NCBI GenBank assembly: GCA_025352265.1
Contig: JANXTS010000016.1
Location: 122,424 to 186,423 of the forward strand
Direction: 5' to 3'
Source of the DNA: Variovorax sp.
Lineage (GTDB): Bacteria; Pseudomonadota; Gammaproteobacteria; Burkholderiales; Burkholderiaceae_C
DNA: 64,000 nucleotides
Position numbers and translations under genes: made by a program. This document shows, in pieces, positions 44,822-53,720 of the stretch. Under the pieces are notes generated by a model. That model saw only the letters and a program-made list of their open reading frames with translations. It had not been told where the DNA came from and searched no databases. Position 1 is the first letter of the stretch; each line of letters opens with the position of its first letter.

Positions 44822-44928
44822 GCTTCGATTGTAGGTGGCGTGTGCGGACCTTGTTGTAAGCAGGTGCCATCCGGCAATGCGGAACTTCCGCCAATCGCTG
44901 CGCCCTCAACGCGCGGCAAAATGGTGGG

Positions 44929-47721
44929 ATGACCGACAAGAAAACGCTGCTGCTCGTCGATGGTTCGAGCTATTTGTACCGCGCCTTCCACGCCATGCCT
45001 GATTTGCGCGCCGTGCCGGGCGACCCGACGAGCCCTGCTACCGGCGCCATCCGCGGAATGATCAACATGATGCAAGCGCTGCGGCGCGAGGTGCGCGCCG
45101 ACTACGCCGCCTGCGTATTCGACGCGCCAGGAAAGACGTTTCGCGATGACTGGTACCCAGAATACAAGGCGCACCGTTCGCCCATGCCGGACGACCTGCG
45201 CAGCCAAGTTCCTGCCATCCACGAGGTCGTGCAACTGCTGGGCTGGACCGTGCTCACCGTGCCCGGCGTCGAAGCCGACGACGTCATCGGCACGCTGGCC
45301 CGCACGGCGGCGCGGCAGTCGATCGAGGTGATCGTGTCGAGCGGCGACAAGGACATGAGCCAGCTGGTCGACGAGCACGTGACCATCATCGACACCATGA
45401 ACGGCAAGAGGCGCGACGTGGCCGGTGTCACGTCCGAGTTCGGCGTGCCGCCGCACTTGATGGTCGACTACCAGACGTTGGTCGGCGACACCGTCGACAA
45501 CGTCCCCGGTGTCGACAAAGTTGGCCCGAAGACCGCTGCCAAGTGGCTGATGCAATACGGCTCGCTCGACGAGTTGCTGGTGCATGCTGGCGACATCAAG
45601 GGACAGGCCGGCGAGAACCTGCGCAAGGCGCTCGACTGGCTGCCGCAGGGCAAGCGGTTGGTGACCATCCGCACCAATTGCGATCTGAGCGCCTACATCG
45701 CGGGTCTGCCGGCGCTCGACGGTATCGCGGTCGGTACGCAGCAGGTCGACGCGCTCAAGGTTTTCTACGAAAAGTACGGCTTCAAAGGCCTGGTGAAGGC
45801 GCTCGAAGCGCACGACGTATCGCCGGAACTCATTGAAGAGAACAAGAAGAAAAAAGGGCCCGAGGGCGGTACCGGGCTGTTCGATGACCCAAGCTTTTCT
45901 GCGGCATCGAAGGCGACCAACCTCTCCTACGAGACGGTGACGACGTGGGAAGCCTTCGACTCCTGGCTCGCCAAGATCGAGGCGGCAGAGCTGGTCGCAG
46001 TCGACACCGAGACGACCTCGCTCGATGAAATGCGCGCCGAGATCGTCGGCCTGAGCTTCAGCGTGAAACCGGGCGAGGCCGCCTATATCCCGGTCGCGCA
46101 CAACTACAACGACGCACCGCTGCAACTCAACCGGGAAGAGGTGCTCTCCAAGCTCAAGCCGTGGCTCGAAAACGGCGCGAAGAAGAAGCTGGGTCAACAC
46201 ATCAAGTACGACCGGCACGTCTTCGCCAACCACGGCGTCGAAGTGCAAGGCTATGCGCACGACACGATGCTTCAGAGCTATGTGCTCGAAGCCCACAAGC
46301 CGCACGGCCTGGCCAGCCTGGCGGAGCGCCACCTGGGCCGCAGCGGCATTGGCTACGAGGACCTGTGCGGCAAAGGCGTGCACCAGATTTCGTTCAGTCA
46401 GGTGGCCATCGACAAGGCGTCGGAATACTCGTGCGAAGACAGCGACCAGACGCTCGACGTGCACCTCGCGCTTTGGCCGCGCATCGAGGTCGATGCCAAG
46501 CTGCGCTTCATCTACGACCTGGAGATAGCGTCGAGCGAGTCGCTCTATCGCGTGGAGCGCAACGGCGTGCTGATCGATGCGTCGATCTTGTCGGCGCAAA
46601 GCCATGAGCTCGGCAAACGCATCATGGCGCTGGAGCAGGAGGCGTACGAGCTTGCGGGCCAGCCGTTCAACCTCGGCTCCCCTAAGCAGATCGGCGACGT
46701 GTTCTTCACCAAGCTCGGTTTGCCCGTGGTCAAGAAGACGCCGAGCGGCGCACCGAGCACGGACGAAGAAGTGCTGGAGAAGCTCGCCGAGGACTATCCG
46801 CTGCCGGCAAAAATCCTGGAGCACCGCGGCCTTTCCAAGCTGAAGGGCACCTACACCGACAAGCTGGGCCAGCTCGCGAATCCGCGAACCGGTCGCGTGC
46901 ACACGCACTACGCGCAAGCGGTTGCGGTGACCGGGCGCTTGAGCAGCAACGACCCCAACCTGCAGAACATCCCGGTCAAGACAGCCGAAGGGCGCCGCGT
47001 GCGCGAGGCCTTCGTGGCGCCGGCCGGCAGCGTGATCGCAAGCGCCGACTACTCGCAGATCGAGCTGCGAATCATGGCGCACATCAGCGGCGATGCCTCG
47101 CTGTTGCGGGCCTTTACCGAGGGCATCGACGTGCACCGTGCGACCGCCGCGGAGGTGTTCGGCGGGGCGCCCGAAGCGGTGTCGAGCGAGCAGCGCCGCT
47201 ATGCCAAGGTCATCAACTTCGGCCTCATCTACGGCATGAGCAGCTTCGGTTTGGCGCGCAACCTGGGTATCGAGACCAAGGCTGCGGCGTCGTATATCGA
47301 GCGCTACTTTGCGCGCTACCCCGGAGTGAAGGCGTACATGGACGAGACCAAGCTCACCGCCAAGGCGCAAGGCTACGTCGAGACCGTGTTCGGCCGCCGG
47401 CTGTATCTGCCGGAGATCAATTCACCGAACGGCCCGCGCCGCGGTGGGGCCGAGCGTGCTGCCATCAACGCGCCGATGCAGGGCACGGCGGCCGACCTCA
47501 TCAAGCTCAGCATGGTGGAGGTGCAACGCGTGCTCGACGCCGAGGAGCGCGCGACGAAGATGATCATGCAGGTGCACGACGAACTGGTGTTCGAGGTGCC
47601 CGACGACGAGGTCGAATGGGTTCGAACGGAGGTGCCGAAAATCATGGCGGGCGTGGCAGAGCTCAATGTGCCGCTACTGGCGGAAATCGGCTTCGGGCCA
47701 AATTGGGACAAGGCGCATTGA
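44929..47721 (+). CDS. polA: DNA polymerase I
   Basis: A 930-residue repair and Okazaki-processing polymerase with all three domains. The 5'-3' exonuclease occupies about 1-300 (LLLVDGSSYLYRAFHAMPD). The 3'-5' proofreading domain (about 330-520) keeps the metal ligands in AVDTETTSLDEM and HDTMLQSYVL. The polymerase domain shows motif A DYSQIELRIMAHISGD, motif B RRYAKVINFGLIYGMSSFGL and motif C MQVHDELVFEV. The ATG lies 107 bp from the divergent DUF2782 gene. The full length and intact sites indicate a functional enzyme. Confidence 0.97.
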   Translation: MTDKKTLLLVDGSSYLYRAFHAMPDLRAVPGDPTSPATGAIRGMINMMQALRREVRADYAACVFDAPGKTFRDDWYPEYKAHRSPMPDDLRSQVPAIHEVVQLLGWTVLTVPGVEADDVIGTLARTAARQSIEVIVSSGDKDMSQLVDEHVTIIDTMNGKRRDVAGVTSEFGVPPHLMVDYQTLVGDTVDNVPGVDKVGPKTAAKWLMQYGSLDELLVHAGDIKGQAGENLRKALDWLPQGKRLVTIRTNCDLSAYIAGLPALDGIAVGTQQVDALKVFYEKYGFKGLVKALEAHDVSPELIEENKKKKGPEGGTGLFDDPSFSAASKATNLSYETVTTWEAFDSWLAKIEAAELVAVDTETTSLDEMRAEIVGLSFSVKPGEAAYIPVAHNYNDAPLQLNREEVLSKLKPWLENGAKKKLGQHIKYDRHVFANHGVEVQGYAHDTMLQSYVLEAHKPHGLASLAERHLGRSGIGYEDLCGKGVHQISFSQVAIDKASEYSCEDSDQTLDVHLALWPRIEVDAKLRFIYDLEIASSESLYRVERNGVLIDASILSAQSHELGKRIMALEQEAYELAGQPFNLGSPKQIGDVFFTKLGLPVVKKTPSGAPSTDEEVLEKLAEDYPLPAKILEHRGLSKLKGTYTDKLGQLANPRTGRVHTHYAQAVAVTGRLSSNDPNLQNIPVKTAEGRRVREAFVAPAGSVIASADYSQIELRIMAHISGDASLLRAFTEGIDVHRATAAEVFGGAPEAVSSEQRRYAKVINFGLIYGMSSFGLARNLGIETKAAASYIERYFARYPGVKAYMDETKLTAKAQGYVETVFGRRLYLPEINSPNGPRRGGAERAAINAPMQGTAADLIKLSMVEVQRVLDAEERATKMIMQVHDELVFEVPDDEVEWVRTEVPKIMAGVAELNVPLLAEIGFGPNWDKAH

Positions 47722-47774
47722 GTGAGGCGCGTGCTGCCATCACCGGCTTTTGCAGTAGCGGCCGCGCTGTCCGG

Positions 47775-47804
47775 TTGCATGCCGCGCAACAGCATTGGTA
47801 AGAT
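47775..47804 (+). promoter_or_regulatory. Putative promoter of the ZIP leader RNA
   Basis: TTGCAT (47775-47780), 18-bp spacer, TAAGAT (47799-47804). Transcription would begin near 47811, about 90 bp after the polA stop. Confidence 0.5.
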
Positions 47805-47810
47805 CAAAGA

Positions 47811-48036
47811 CCACTTCAGCGACCGGGACTGCGGCCGCCAAAGCTTCCGAATTTGTCGTGTAACCGGAGGTCGGTCGTGCCTTCCGCGAAAGCTAAATGC
47901 CGAGCGATGTGCAGGGTCCGGCAAAAGATGGGCGCAAACGTGCCGTGGCCTGGTTCAAGGCGCAAGGCGCGATCTGACGAAGCCGACTTTTCGGTCCGAC
48001 CGACCATCGAAGCCGTCCCTCGGGGCGGCTTTTTTA
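47811..48036 (+). ncRNA. Structured, terminator-ended RNA upstream of a ZIP transporter
   Basis: A gene-free stretch of 329 bp separates polA and the ZIP gene. It holds a promoter-like pair and, 200 bp later, an intrinsic terminator that ends only 15 bp before the ZIP ATG. Visible pairings are a hairpin at 47844-47870 (CTTCCG with CGGAGG), a long-range perfect 9-bp helix GGTCGGTCG (47869-47877) with CGACCGACC (47997-48005), and a small hairpin CCGA/TCGG at 47983-47994. The first two share bases 47869-47870, so they compete. This could be a metal-responsive leader/attenuator or an independent small RNA. I do not recognise a known family (it is not 4.5S, tmRNA or an obvious 6S). Confidence 0.5.
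48012..48035 (+). terminator. Intrinsic terminator just upstream of the ZIP gene
   Basis: Stem GCCGTCC/GGGCGGC (48012-48018 with 48023-48029, one G:U pair) with a tetraloop, followed by six T. The ZIP ATG is at 48051, so readthrough is needed if transcription starts upstream. Confidence 0.85.
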
Positions 48037-48050
48037 TTCTTGGAAAAGGC

Positions 48051-49004
48051 ATGAACCTGATAGCAATCATCGCGGCGACGCTAGTCTCCGGCATCGGCAG
48101 CGTCTGGCTTGCGGCCTTGCTGATGCGCGTCGGTGTGCGGCGTGACGCTGGCGGCCTGAATCCACAGCACCTGCTGAGTCTGGCCGCTGGCGCGCTGCTG
48201 GCAACCGCCTTCATGCACCTGTTGCCCGAGGCCTTCGAGAGCAGCATCGAGCCGGCGGTATTGTTCGCTGTGCTGTTGTTCGGGCTGGTGTTCTTTTTCT
48301 TGCTCGACAAGGCGGAGTTGTGGCACCACGGGCACGAGCATCACGAGGGCGCGGCGAATGGTCTCACGCAGGCGCATGAGCAGGCTGAACACGATCATGG
48401 CAACGCGCACAGTCACGACCATGGTCGTCCTCCCAGGGCAGGCGGCTGGTCCGTGCTCACCGGCGACAGCGTCCACTGCTTTGGCGACGGCATCCTGATC
48501 GCTTCGGCCTTTACCGCGGACCTCCGCCTGGGCCTGGTCGCCGCGGTGGCGGTGCTGGCGCACGAGGTGCCGCACCACATAGGCGACCTGGTCGTGTTGC
48601 GGCAGAGTTCGCCCAACCCGCGTGCTGCGCTCGTCAAGGTATCGCTCGCTGGCACCATGACCACGCTCGGCGGCATTGCCGGCTGGTGGCTGGTCGACCA
48701 ACTCCATTCGTGGCTGCCATATTTTCTGGTGCTGGCCGGCAGCAGCTTCGTCTATGTCGCGTTGGCTGATCTGATTCCGCAGTTGCAGCGACGTTTACCG
48801 GCGCGCCAGACGGCCGCTCAGATCGCGTGGCTGTTGGCGGGGATCGTGCTGGTTACGCTCGTGAGCCGACTTGCACACGGCGAGCATGCGGGTCACGGCG
48901 ACCATCAGACACACGAGCACAAACAAGGCGCGGTGCAGTTTTCGATACCCAACGACATCGCACTCGCACAGTCCGTTCCGACAGCAATCCTTCCCCGCAG
49001 CTAA
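48051..49004 (+). CDS. ZIP-family metal transporter
   Basis: A 317-residue protein with eight predicted helices. The His-rich cytosolic loop (about 95-140: HHGHEHHEG, HEQAEHDHGNAHSHDHG) is a ZIP hallmark. The metal-binding helices contain DSVHCFGDGILIASAF (helix IV) and LAHEVPHHIGDLVVL (helix V). The ATG at 48051 with GGAAAAGG before it is chosen; an in-frame extension upstream would translate the terminator. It probably moves zinc or a related divalent ion; the direction and metal are not settled by sequence. A second His-rich patch lies near the C-terminus (HGEHAGHGDHQTHEH). Confidence 0.9.
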   Translation: MNLIAIIAATLVSGIGSVWLAALLMRVGVRRDAGGLNPQHLLSLAAGALLATAFMHLLPEAFESSIEPAVLFAVLLFGLVFFFLLDKAELWHHGHEHHEGAANGLTQAHEQAEHDHGNAHSHDHGRPPRAGGWSVLTGDSVHCFGDGILIASAFTADLRLGLVAAVAVLAHEVPHHIGDLVVLRQSSPNPRAALVKVSLAGTMTTLGGIAGWWLVDQLHSWLPYFLVLAGSSFVYVALADLIPQLQRRLPARQTAAQIAWLLAGIVLVTLVSRLAHGEHAGHGDHQTHEHKQGAVQFSIPNDIALAQSVPTAILPRS

Positions 49005-49083
49005 ATCGCCAAAGTCGGCCGGCGGGTGCACTATGCGTCTACCTGCTTCGATTTCTGAAGCCGTAGTCAAAGGAGAGCCGATC

Positions 49084-49299
49084 ATGCCCAACGTGGACCC
49101 CACCCGCCGCTCTGGCGAACCCGCCGACATCCCCAAAGACGCACCGTTGCTCGGCGAGGAATTTGATTCGCCGGAGAACGAAGGCATGGACGAGCTGGAA
49201 GAAGAGACGGGACTCGACCTGAGCGAGGCGAGCGGGCTCGATGCCGACAACGTGCCGTCGGACGAAGAGAGCGACCGGGTATTGAACGCGCCGGACTGA
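49084..49299 (+). CDS. Small acidic protein, unknown
   Basis: A 71-residue, strongly acidic, hydrophilic protein rich in Glu, Asp, Ser and Pro (for example LEEETGLDLSEASGLDAD). A good Shine-Dalgarno AAAGGAG lies 8 bp before the ATG, which supports expression. No membrane segment or Cys is present; it is probably disordered. It lies 79 bp after the ZIP gene on the same strand. I do not recognise the family. Confidence 0.65.
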   Translation: MPNVDPTRRSGEPADIPKDAPLLGEEFDSPENEGMDELEEETGLDLSEASGLDADNVPSDEESDRVLNAPD

Positions 49300-49547
49300 G
49301 CGGCCTTCGCGCTCGTGTCTATAGCGGTGCCGCGGCGGTGGCGTTGCGTTGTGTCGGTGCGATGACCGGCATAGTCACGATGCGCTGCTGCGTCGCGGGT
49401 GGCGATCCGGCCGACGAGCACTCACCGCTGCTGGTTCGTGTGCAGAAGCGGCACGAATTTCCGGGTAAGGTCACGCAGGCTGTGCAGTTAGCGACCCACC
49501 GCTTGCTGGGACCAGTGCATCAGTGGTTTGACGACTGACATTTTCAA

Positions 49548-51695
49548 TCAGCGATTCGGATCGTCTGGCCGGCCACCGGATGGCCGCCCTGCGGAACGTG
49601 CCTGTTGATCCTGTACGCGGCGTTGCTGTTGGGCTTGCGCTTGTTGCTGGACTTGTTGTTGCTGTTGCTGTGCCTGCTGCTGCATCTGCTGTTGGCGCTG
49701 CATCTGTGCTTGTTGTTGCTGTTGTTGCATCTGTGCCTGCTGCTGTGCGTGAGCTTGAGCCTGCTGAGCTTGTTGCTGGTGAGCCTGAGCCTGAGCTTGA
49801 GCTTGAGCTTGAGCCTGTGCCTGCTGTTGCTGCATCTGTTGTTGTCGCTGCTGAGCTTGTACCTGTTGTGCCTGAGCTTGCTGCTGACGTGCTTGGGCTT
49901 GGTGGGCTTGTTGCGCCTGCATTTGCGCTTGCTGCTGGATCGCCTGAGCCTGGTGACGACGCGCCTGCTCCTGCACCTGCTGCTCCTGCTGTTGTCGTGC
50001 CTGCGACTGTTGCGCTTGTTGGGCCTGTACCTGCTGCACCCTTTGCGCTTGTTCCTGCTGGCGGCGTGACTGCTCTTGCGCGGCCTGTTGCTGCTGCTGG
50101 CGTTGTTGTTGCGCCTGCTGCTGTGCCTGTTGACCTTGCTGTTGCTGCTGCTGTTGCTGGCGTCGAGCTTGCTCTTGTTGCTCTCGTTGCTCTCGTTGTT
50201 GTTGTTGCTGCTGTTGCACTGCCTGCTGCTGGCTTCGCTGTTGATCGGCCTGAGCCTGCTGCATCTGTTGCTGACGGGCCTGAGCCTGCTGAGTTTGCTG
50301 CGTCTGCTGAGTTTGCTGCGTCTGCTGTTGGCGTGCCTGCTCCTGTTGCTGGCGAAGCTGGGCCTGCTGCCCCTGCTGCTGTTGCGCTTGCTGTTGCCGA
50401 AGTTGAGCCAGTTGCGCCTGCTGCTGCGCCTGCGCGGCTTCCTGCTGAATTCGCATCTGCTGCGCCTGATTCTGCTGTTGAGCTTGCTGCGCTTGAATCT
50501 GTTGCTGTGCGCGAGCCTGCTGTGCCTGTTGAGCTTGTTGCTGTTGCTGTTGCTGTTGCATCAACGCTTGTGCTTGCTGCGCCTGCACTTGCTGTTGCTG
50601 TTGCCGTTCGCGCCCATTTCCTCCACCCCCAAATTCGGCGTGCGGGATGTAGGTCGACTGGTTGAAGACCACTGCCGGACGGTCGAAGCCACGGGCACCC
50701 TGAAATCCTCCGGGTGACCCGCCTTGCAGTCGATTGCCACTGCGATATGCGTTGGGGCGTCCCCAATTCATGCCCCACGAGTTCCAGCCCCAGCCGTGGC
50801 GTTCGAGCGCGGAGCCGACGACCACACCGAGGCCGAAAGTCACCGCGCCTGCCGCTGCGATCTGCCCGCTTGAATAGCGGGGATTGCGCTGCTCAAAATA
50901 CACCGGTGGCGCATATGCATACCCCGGATAGGTCGCGACCGGTTCACCGTAGATGACCTCGGGATCGTAGCTCGGCACGTAGACCACGTCGGGCTGCGCC
51001 GGTTCGATGGTGATGTATTGCGGCGGCGGCTCGATGATCGCTGGCCCGGTGTAGTAGACCGGCGCATTGGGGTCGGGCGTGTAGTTGACCGGTGCTGCAG
51101 CACTTGCCACACGCAGCTTGGGAGTGCTCTTCAGTTGGCCGGCACGCGATGCACGTTGGCGCATGACCTGGATCGCGTTCATCACGTCGTCCGGGTCGTT
51201 GTAATAAGCCCGCCCCAATGCAGTGGTCCACGGAAGGTTTCGGGCCATCTGGTCGAGCACGCGCTTGAACGCAGTGAGCGATTTGATGCTCGGATCCCAG
51301 GGTTGTTGCTCAACGGCATCGGCCAGTGGGCCGGCTTTGAGCGCCGCGTTTTGCGCGATCCACCCGTCGGCTGCGGTGATTTGGTCAGGATAGGTCGAGC
51401 CGGCCAATACCTGCGCGACGAGCTTGTCCGGATAGAGCGCGATTGGCGCGACTATTTGGTAGAGCTGCTCGGCGCCAGGCGGCATGTAAGCCGGTGCTGC
51501 AGGCGCCGCGACTGGCTGGGCAACAACAGCTGGTGTCGACGCTTCGACCGCCGGTGTGGCCGAGACCACAGGCGCCGCGGCCGGTGCCAATGTGCTGTTG
51601 ATCCTGTCGCAACCGGTCAGCATCAGCATCGGAATACAAAGTACGGCGACTGCGCTTTTTGCGAATTTGGCAAAGCCTGGACAAGTCTGGGTCAT
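49548..51695 (-). CDS. DUF3300 lipoprotein with a very long glutamine-rich tail
   Basis: A 715-residue protein. The N-terminal lipobox LTGC (Cys about 29) follows a signal helix, so it should be lipid-anchored. Residues about 75-255 are the DUF3300 domain (LYQIVAPIALYPDKLVAQVLAGSTYPDQI, YVPSYDPEVIYGE). A short Gly/Trp/Asn-rich segment (about 285-350) precedes a tail at about 364-695 made almost entirely of Gln with Ala, Met, His and Arg. The tail then closes with a short Arg/Gly/Pro end. DUF3300 function is unknown. The Q-rich tail suggests aggregation or cell-wall contact; this is inference. Confidence 0.88.
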   Translation of the reverse strand: MTQTCPGFAKFAKSAVAVLCIPMLMLTGCDRINSTLAPAAAPVVSATPAVEASTPAVVAQPVAAPAAPAYMPPGAEQLYQIVAPIALYPDKLVAQVLAGSTYPDQITAADGWIAQNAALKAGPLADAVEQQPWDPSIKSLTAFKRVLDQMARNLPWTTALGRAYYNDPDDVMNAIQVMRQRASRAGQLKSTPKLRVASAAAPVNYTPDPNAPVYYTGPAIIEPPPQYITIEPAQPDVVYVPSYDPEVIYGEPVATYPGYAYAPPVYFEQRNPRYSSGQIAAAGAVTFGLGVVVGSALERHGWGWNSWGMNWGRPNAYRSGNRLQGGSPGGFQGARGFDRPAVVFNQSTYIPHAEFGGGGNGRERQQQQQVQAQQAQALMQQQQQQQQAQQAQQARAQQQIQAQQAQQQNQAQQMRIQQEAAQAQQQAQLAQLRQQQAQQQQGQQAQLRQQQEQARQQQTQQTQQTQQTQQAQARQQQMQQAQADQQRSQQQAVQQQQQQQREQREQQEQARRQQQQQQQQGQQAQQQAQQQRQQQQQAAQEQSRRQQEQAQRVQQVQAQQAQQSQARQQQEQQVQEQARRHQAQAIQQQAQMQAQQAHQAQARQQQAQAQQVQAQQRQQQMQQQQAQAQAQAQAQAQAHQQQAQQAQAHAQQQAQMQQQQQQAQMQRQQQMQQQAQQQQQQVQQQAQAQQQRRVQDQQARSAGRPSGGRPDDPNR
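49610..50606 (-). repeat. CAG/CAA-rich low-complexity tract coding the Gln-rich tail
   Basis: About 1 kb in which nearly every codon on the coding strand is CAG, CAA or GCx. Runs of up to eight Gln occur; units of QQA and QAQ type recur irregularly. The tract is prone to length change and to misassembly with short reads. Confidence 0.9.
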
Positions 51696-51849
51696 GGAAC
51701 GCCTTCTGAAGTGCGAGATGCTCCTCGTTCAACGTTCACCGTAGCGCGCTCGCCGACTCTTGATGTGACAGTGCGTATCGGCAGCGCCTGTCGTTCAAGA
51801 CCTTCTTTTCAAAGGCTTTGCATTCCGTATCAATACCGACAAAGAAACT

Positions 51850-52758
51850 TTACGGCGCCGCCCCCTGGCGCGTCGGGAGGCCCGGCGTGTTGCTCCATTC
51901 GCTCCAGCTGCCGGCGTAAAGCCCGGTCGGGCCGAGCCCGGCAATTTCCATTGCCAGCAGATTGGGTAGCGCGCTCACGCCGCTGCCGCAATGGTGGACG
52001 ACCGTCGCGGGATCGCGACCAGCTAAAAGCGCTTCGAATTCCGAACGCAGCTGCGCCGCCGGCTTGAACTTTCCGTCGGGGCCGAGGTTGTCGCTGAAAG
52101 GTCGGTTCAGCGCCCCAGGTATGTGGCCGGCGATGGGGTCGAGCGGTTCGACCTCGCCGCGGTAGCGTGCACCCGCACGTGCATCGATCAGCGTTTGCGA
52201 TCCATCGCCAAGATGCGCCGACACCGCAGCCGTTTGCACCAGCGCCGCCATCGGCGAACTGGGGACGAAGTTCGATTGGAAATGCGCCGGCTCTTGTCGA
52301 TCGGTCACAGCACCGCCTCCCGCTTGCCAAGCCTGCAAGCCGCCGTCGAGCACCGCGACGGCGTCGTGGCCCATCCACTTCAGCATCCACCACAAACGGC
52401 CGCAGTAGTTGGCGCCGTTTCGGTCGTACACGACGGCCTGCATGTCGTTCCTGAAGCCGACGCCGGACAACCACGACGCGAACTTTGCGCGGCTCGGCAA
52501 CGGGTGGCGCCCGCCCGACGAAGGTTCCCCTTCAGCGTTTGCGATCAGCACGGTGCCGTCGCTGCTCGGAGCGCCGTGTGGTGCGCTCAGATCGCTATCG
52601 AGGTTGGCATAGACAGCGCCGGGAATGTGCGCGGCGTCGTACTCAGCGGCGCCCGCCTCGGGCTGCATCAACGCGAACGTGCAGTCGAAAATCATCATTG
52701 CCGCGCCCGCTTTTTGCATCGCTTGCGTTTGCTGGAGGGAGATCAAGGTGCCGTACAT
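51850..52758 (-). CDS. Thiosulfate/3-mercaptopyruvate sulfurtransferase (two rhodanese domains)
   Basis: A 302-residue protein with tandem rhodanese folds. The inactive N-terminal domain has IFDCTFALMQPEAG and YDAAHIPGAVYANLDSDLS. The C-terminal domain has IDARAGARYRGEVEPLDPIAGHIPGALNRPF, and its catalytic Cys loop is HHCGSGVSA. The CGSGVxA loop points to mercaptopyruvate sulfurtransferase rather than thiosulfate rhodanese. It lies 38 bp downstream of the DMT transporter gene on the same strand, so it may belong to that operon. Confidence 0.92.
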   Translation of the reverse strand: MYGTLISLQQTQAMQKAGAAMMIFDCTFALMQPEAGAAEYDAAHIPGAVYANLDSDLSAPHGAPSSDGTVLIANAEGEPSSGGRHPLPSRAKFASWLSGVGFRNDMQAVVYDRNGANYCGRLWWMLKWMGHDAVAVLDGGLQAWQAGGGAVTDRQEPAHFQSNFVPSSPMAALVQTAAVSAHLGDGSQTLIDARAGARYRGEVEPLDPIAGHIPGALNRPFSDNLGPDGKFKPAAQLRSEFEALLAGRDPATVVHHCGSGVSALPNLLAMEIAGLGPTGLYAGSWSEWSNTPGLPTRQGAAP

Positions 52759-52796
52759 AAAAGTCCTTCACTGTTCTTCGCTGTTTTTCGATGTCT

Positions 52797-53720
52797 TCAG
52801 TGCTCTTCAGCCGGCGCCTTTGGCAGTGACCGTTGGCGCAGCACCGTTGCCGCGATGCCGCTTGCAACGATCAGCGCCATGCCGGCCCAGCCTGCGGCGT
52901 CGATGCGATCTCCGAACACCAGCACGCTGTAGACACCCGAAAACACGATGCCTGAATATTGCAGGTTGGCGACCGTCAGCGTACCGCCCTCGGTCTTTGC
53001 GCTGGCGTAGGCACGTGTCATGCAGAGCTGGCCGAGCGAGGCCAGCACGCCGACCGGTAAAAGCCACAGTGCATGCATCCAGTCCCAGGCCGAAAAGCCT
53101 GTAGTCAATGCGGCCGCCAGGCCCACCACGGCCGAGCCGACCGCGAAATAGAACACCGTGCGCGTCTCGGGCTCGCCCAGTCGAGAGAGAGCGACGACCT
53201 GCATGTAGGCGAAGGCGGCGGTCAGCCCGGACATCAATCCCATCAGGCCGGCGAAGCCCTGGTTGTCGCCGACGGTGGGCTTGAGCACCATCACCACGCC
53301 GCAGAAGCTGGCGATCACGGCAAGCACCAGCGGCCCTTGCAACGGCGGCTTGGGCAGGCTGCCATCGCGACCCGGCACCGGCACCCAGGCCAGCAACGCG
53401 CCGCCGACGAGGAACACGGCAATCCAGATGCTGCTCATGTAATTGAGCGTCATGGCGGTGGCCAGCGGCATGTGGGCGATGGCATAGAACCATGCACCGA
53501 GCGACAGCACGCCGACCGTGCTGCGCCAGGCATGCATGCCCGGATACTTCGTTGCGAGTGAGACGCCGCGGCTTCGGGCGATCGCCGCCAGAAAAACGAT
53601 GCCGACCATGCCACGATAGAAGACCAATTCAGAGCTCGAGAACCAGGCCGAAGCGATCTTTACGCAGACGCCCATGCTGGCGAACAGCAATGAGGCCAGC
53701 ACCATCCACAGCGCCTGCAT
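52797..53720 (-). CDS. DMT-superfamily (EamA) transporter
   Basis: A 307-residue transporter with ten helices in two EamA repeats (ALWMVLASLLFASMGVCVKIA... and LLPVGVLASLGQLCMTRAYASA). The start MQALWMVL at 53720 overlaps the Rieske stop as TGATG, so it is coupled to that gene; a 14-residue longer form starting inside the Rieske gene is less likely. DMT proteins export or import metabolites; the substrate is unknown but is plausibly linked to the Rieske oxygenase product. Confidence 0.9.
   Translation of the reverse strand: MQALWMVLASLLFASMGVCVKIASAWFSSSELVFYRGMVGIVFLAAIARSRGVSLATKYPGMHAWRSTVGVLSLGAWFYAIAHMPLATAMTLNYMSSIWIAVFLVGGALLAWVPVPGRDGSLPKPPLQGPLVLAVIASFCGVVMVLKPTVGDNQGFAGLMGLMSGLTAAFAYMQVVALSRLGEPETRTVFYFAVGSAVVGLAAALTTGFSAWDWMHALWLLPVGVLASLGQLCMTRAYASAKTEGGTLTVANLQYSGIVFSGVYSVLVFGDRIDAAGWAGMALIVASGIAATVLRQRSLPKAPAEEH

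Noticed and set aside
44278..47370. Minus-strand open frame of about 1030 codons opposite polA
   Set aside because: The antisense of DNA polymerase I, whose catalytic motifs are all intact on the plus strand; the shadow shows no family features.
47853..48050. In-frame extension upstream of the ZIP transporter start
   Set aside because: It would translate the structured RNA and terminator; residues are unlike ZIP N-termini, and a Shine-Dalgarno site precedes the ATG at 48051.
49338..49538. Possible 66-residue plus-strand gene after the acidic protein
   Set aside because: No ribosome-binding site, mixed composition and no hydrophobic or domain pattern; the 250-bp gap between convergent genes looks non-coding.
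49610..50606. Repeat array resembling a CRISPR or tandem-repeat locus
   Set aside because: The periodicity is codon-level (CAG/CAA) with irregular units, not repeats with unique spacers; it lies in frame within the DUF3300 gene.
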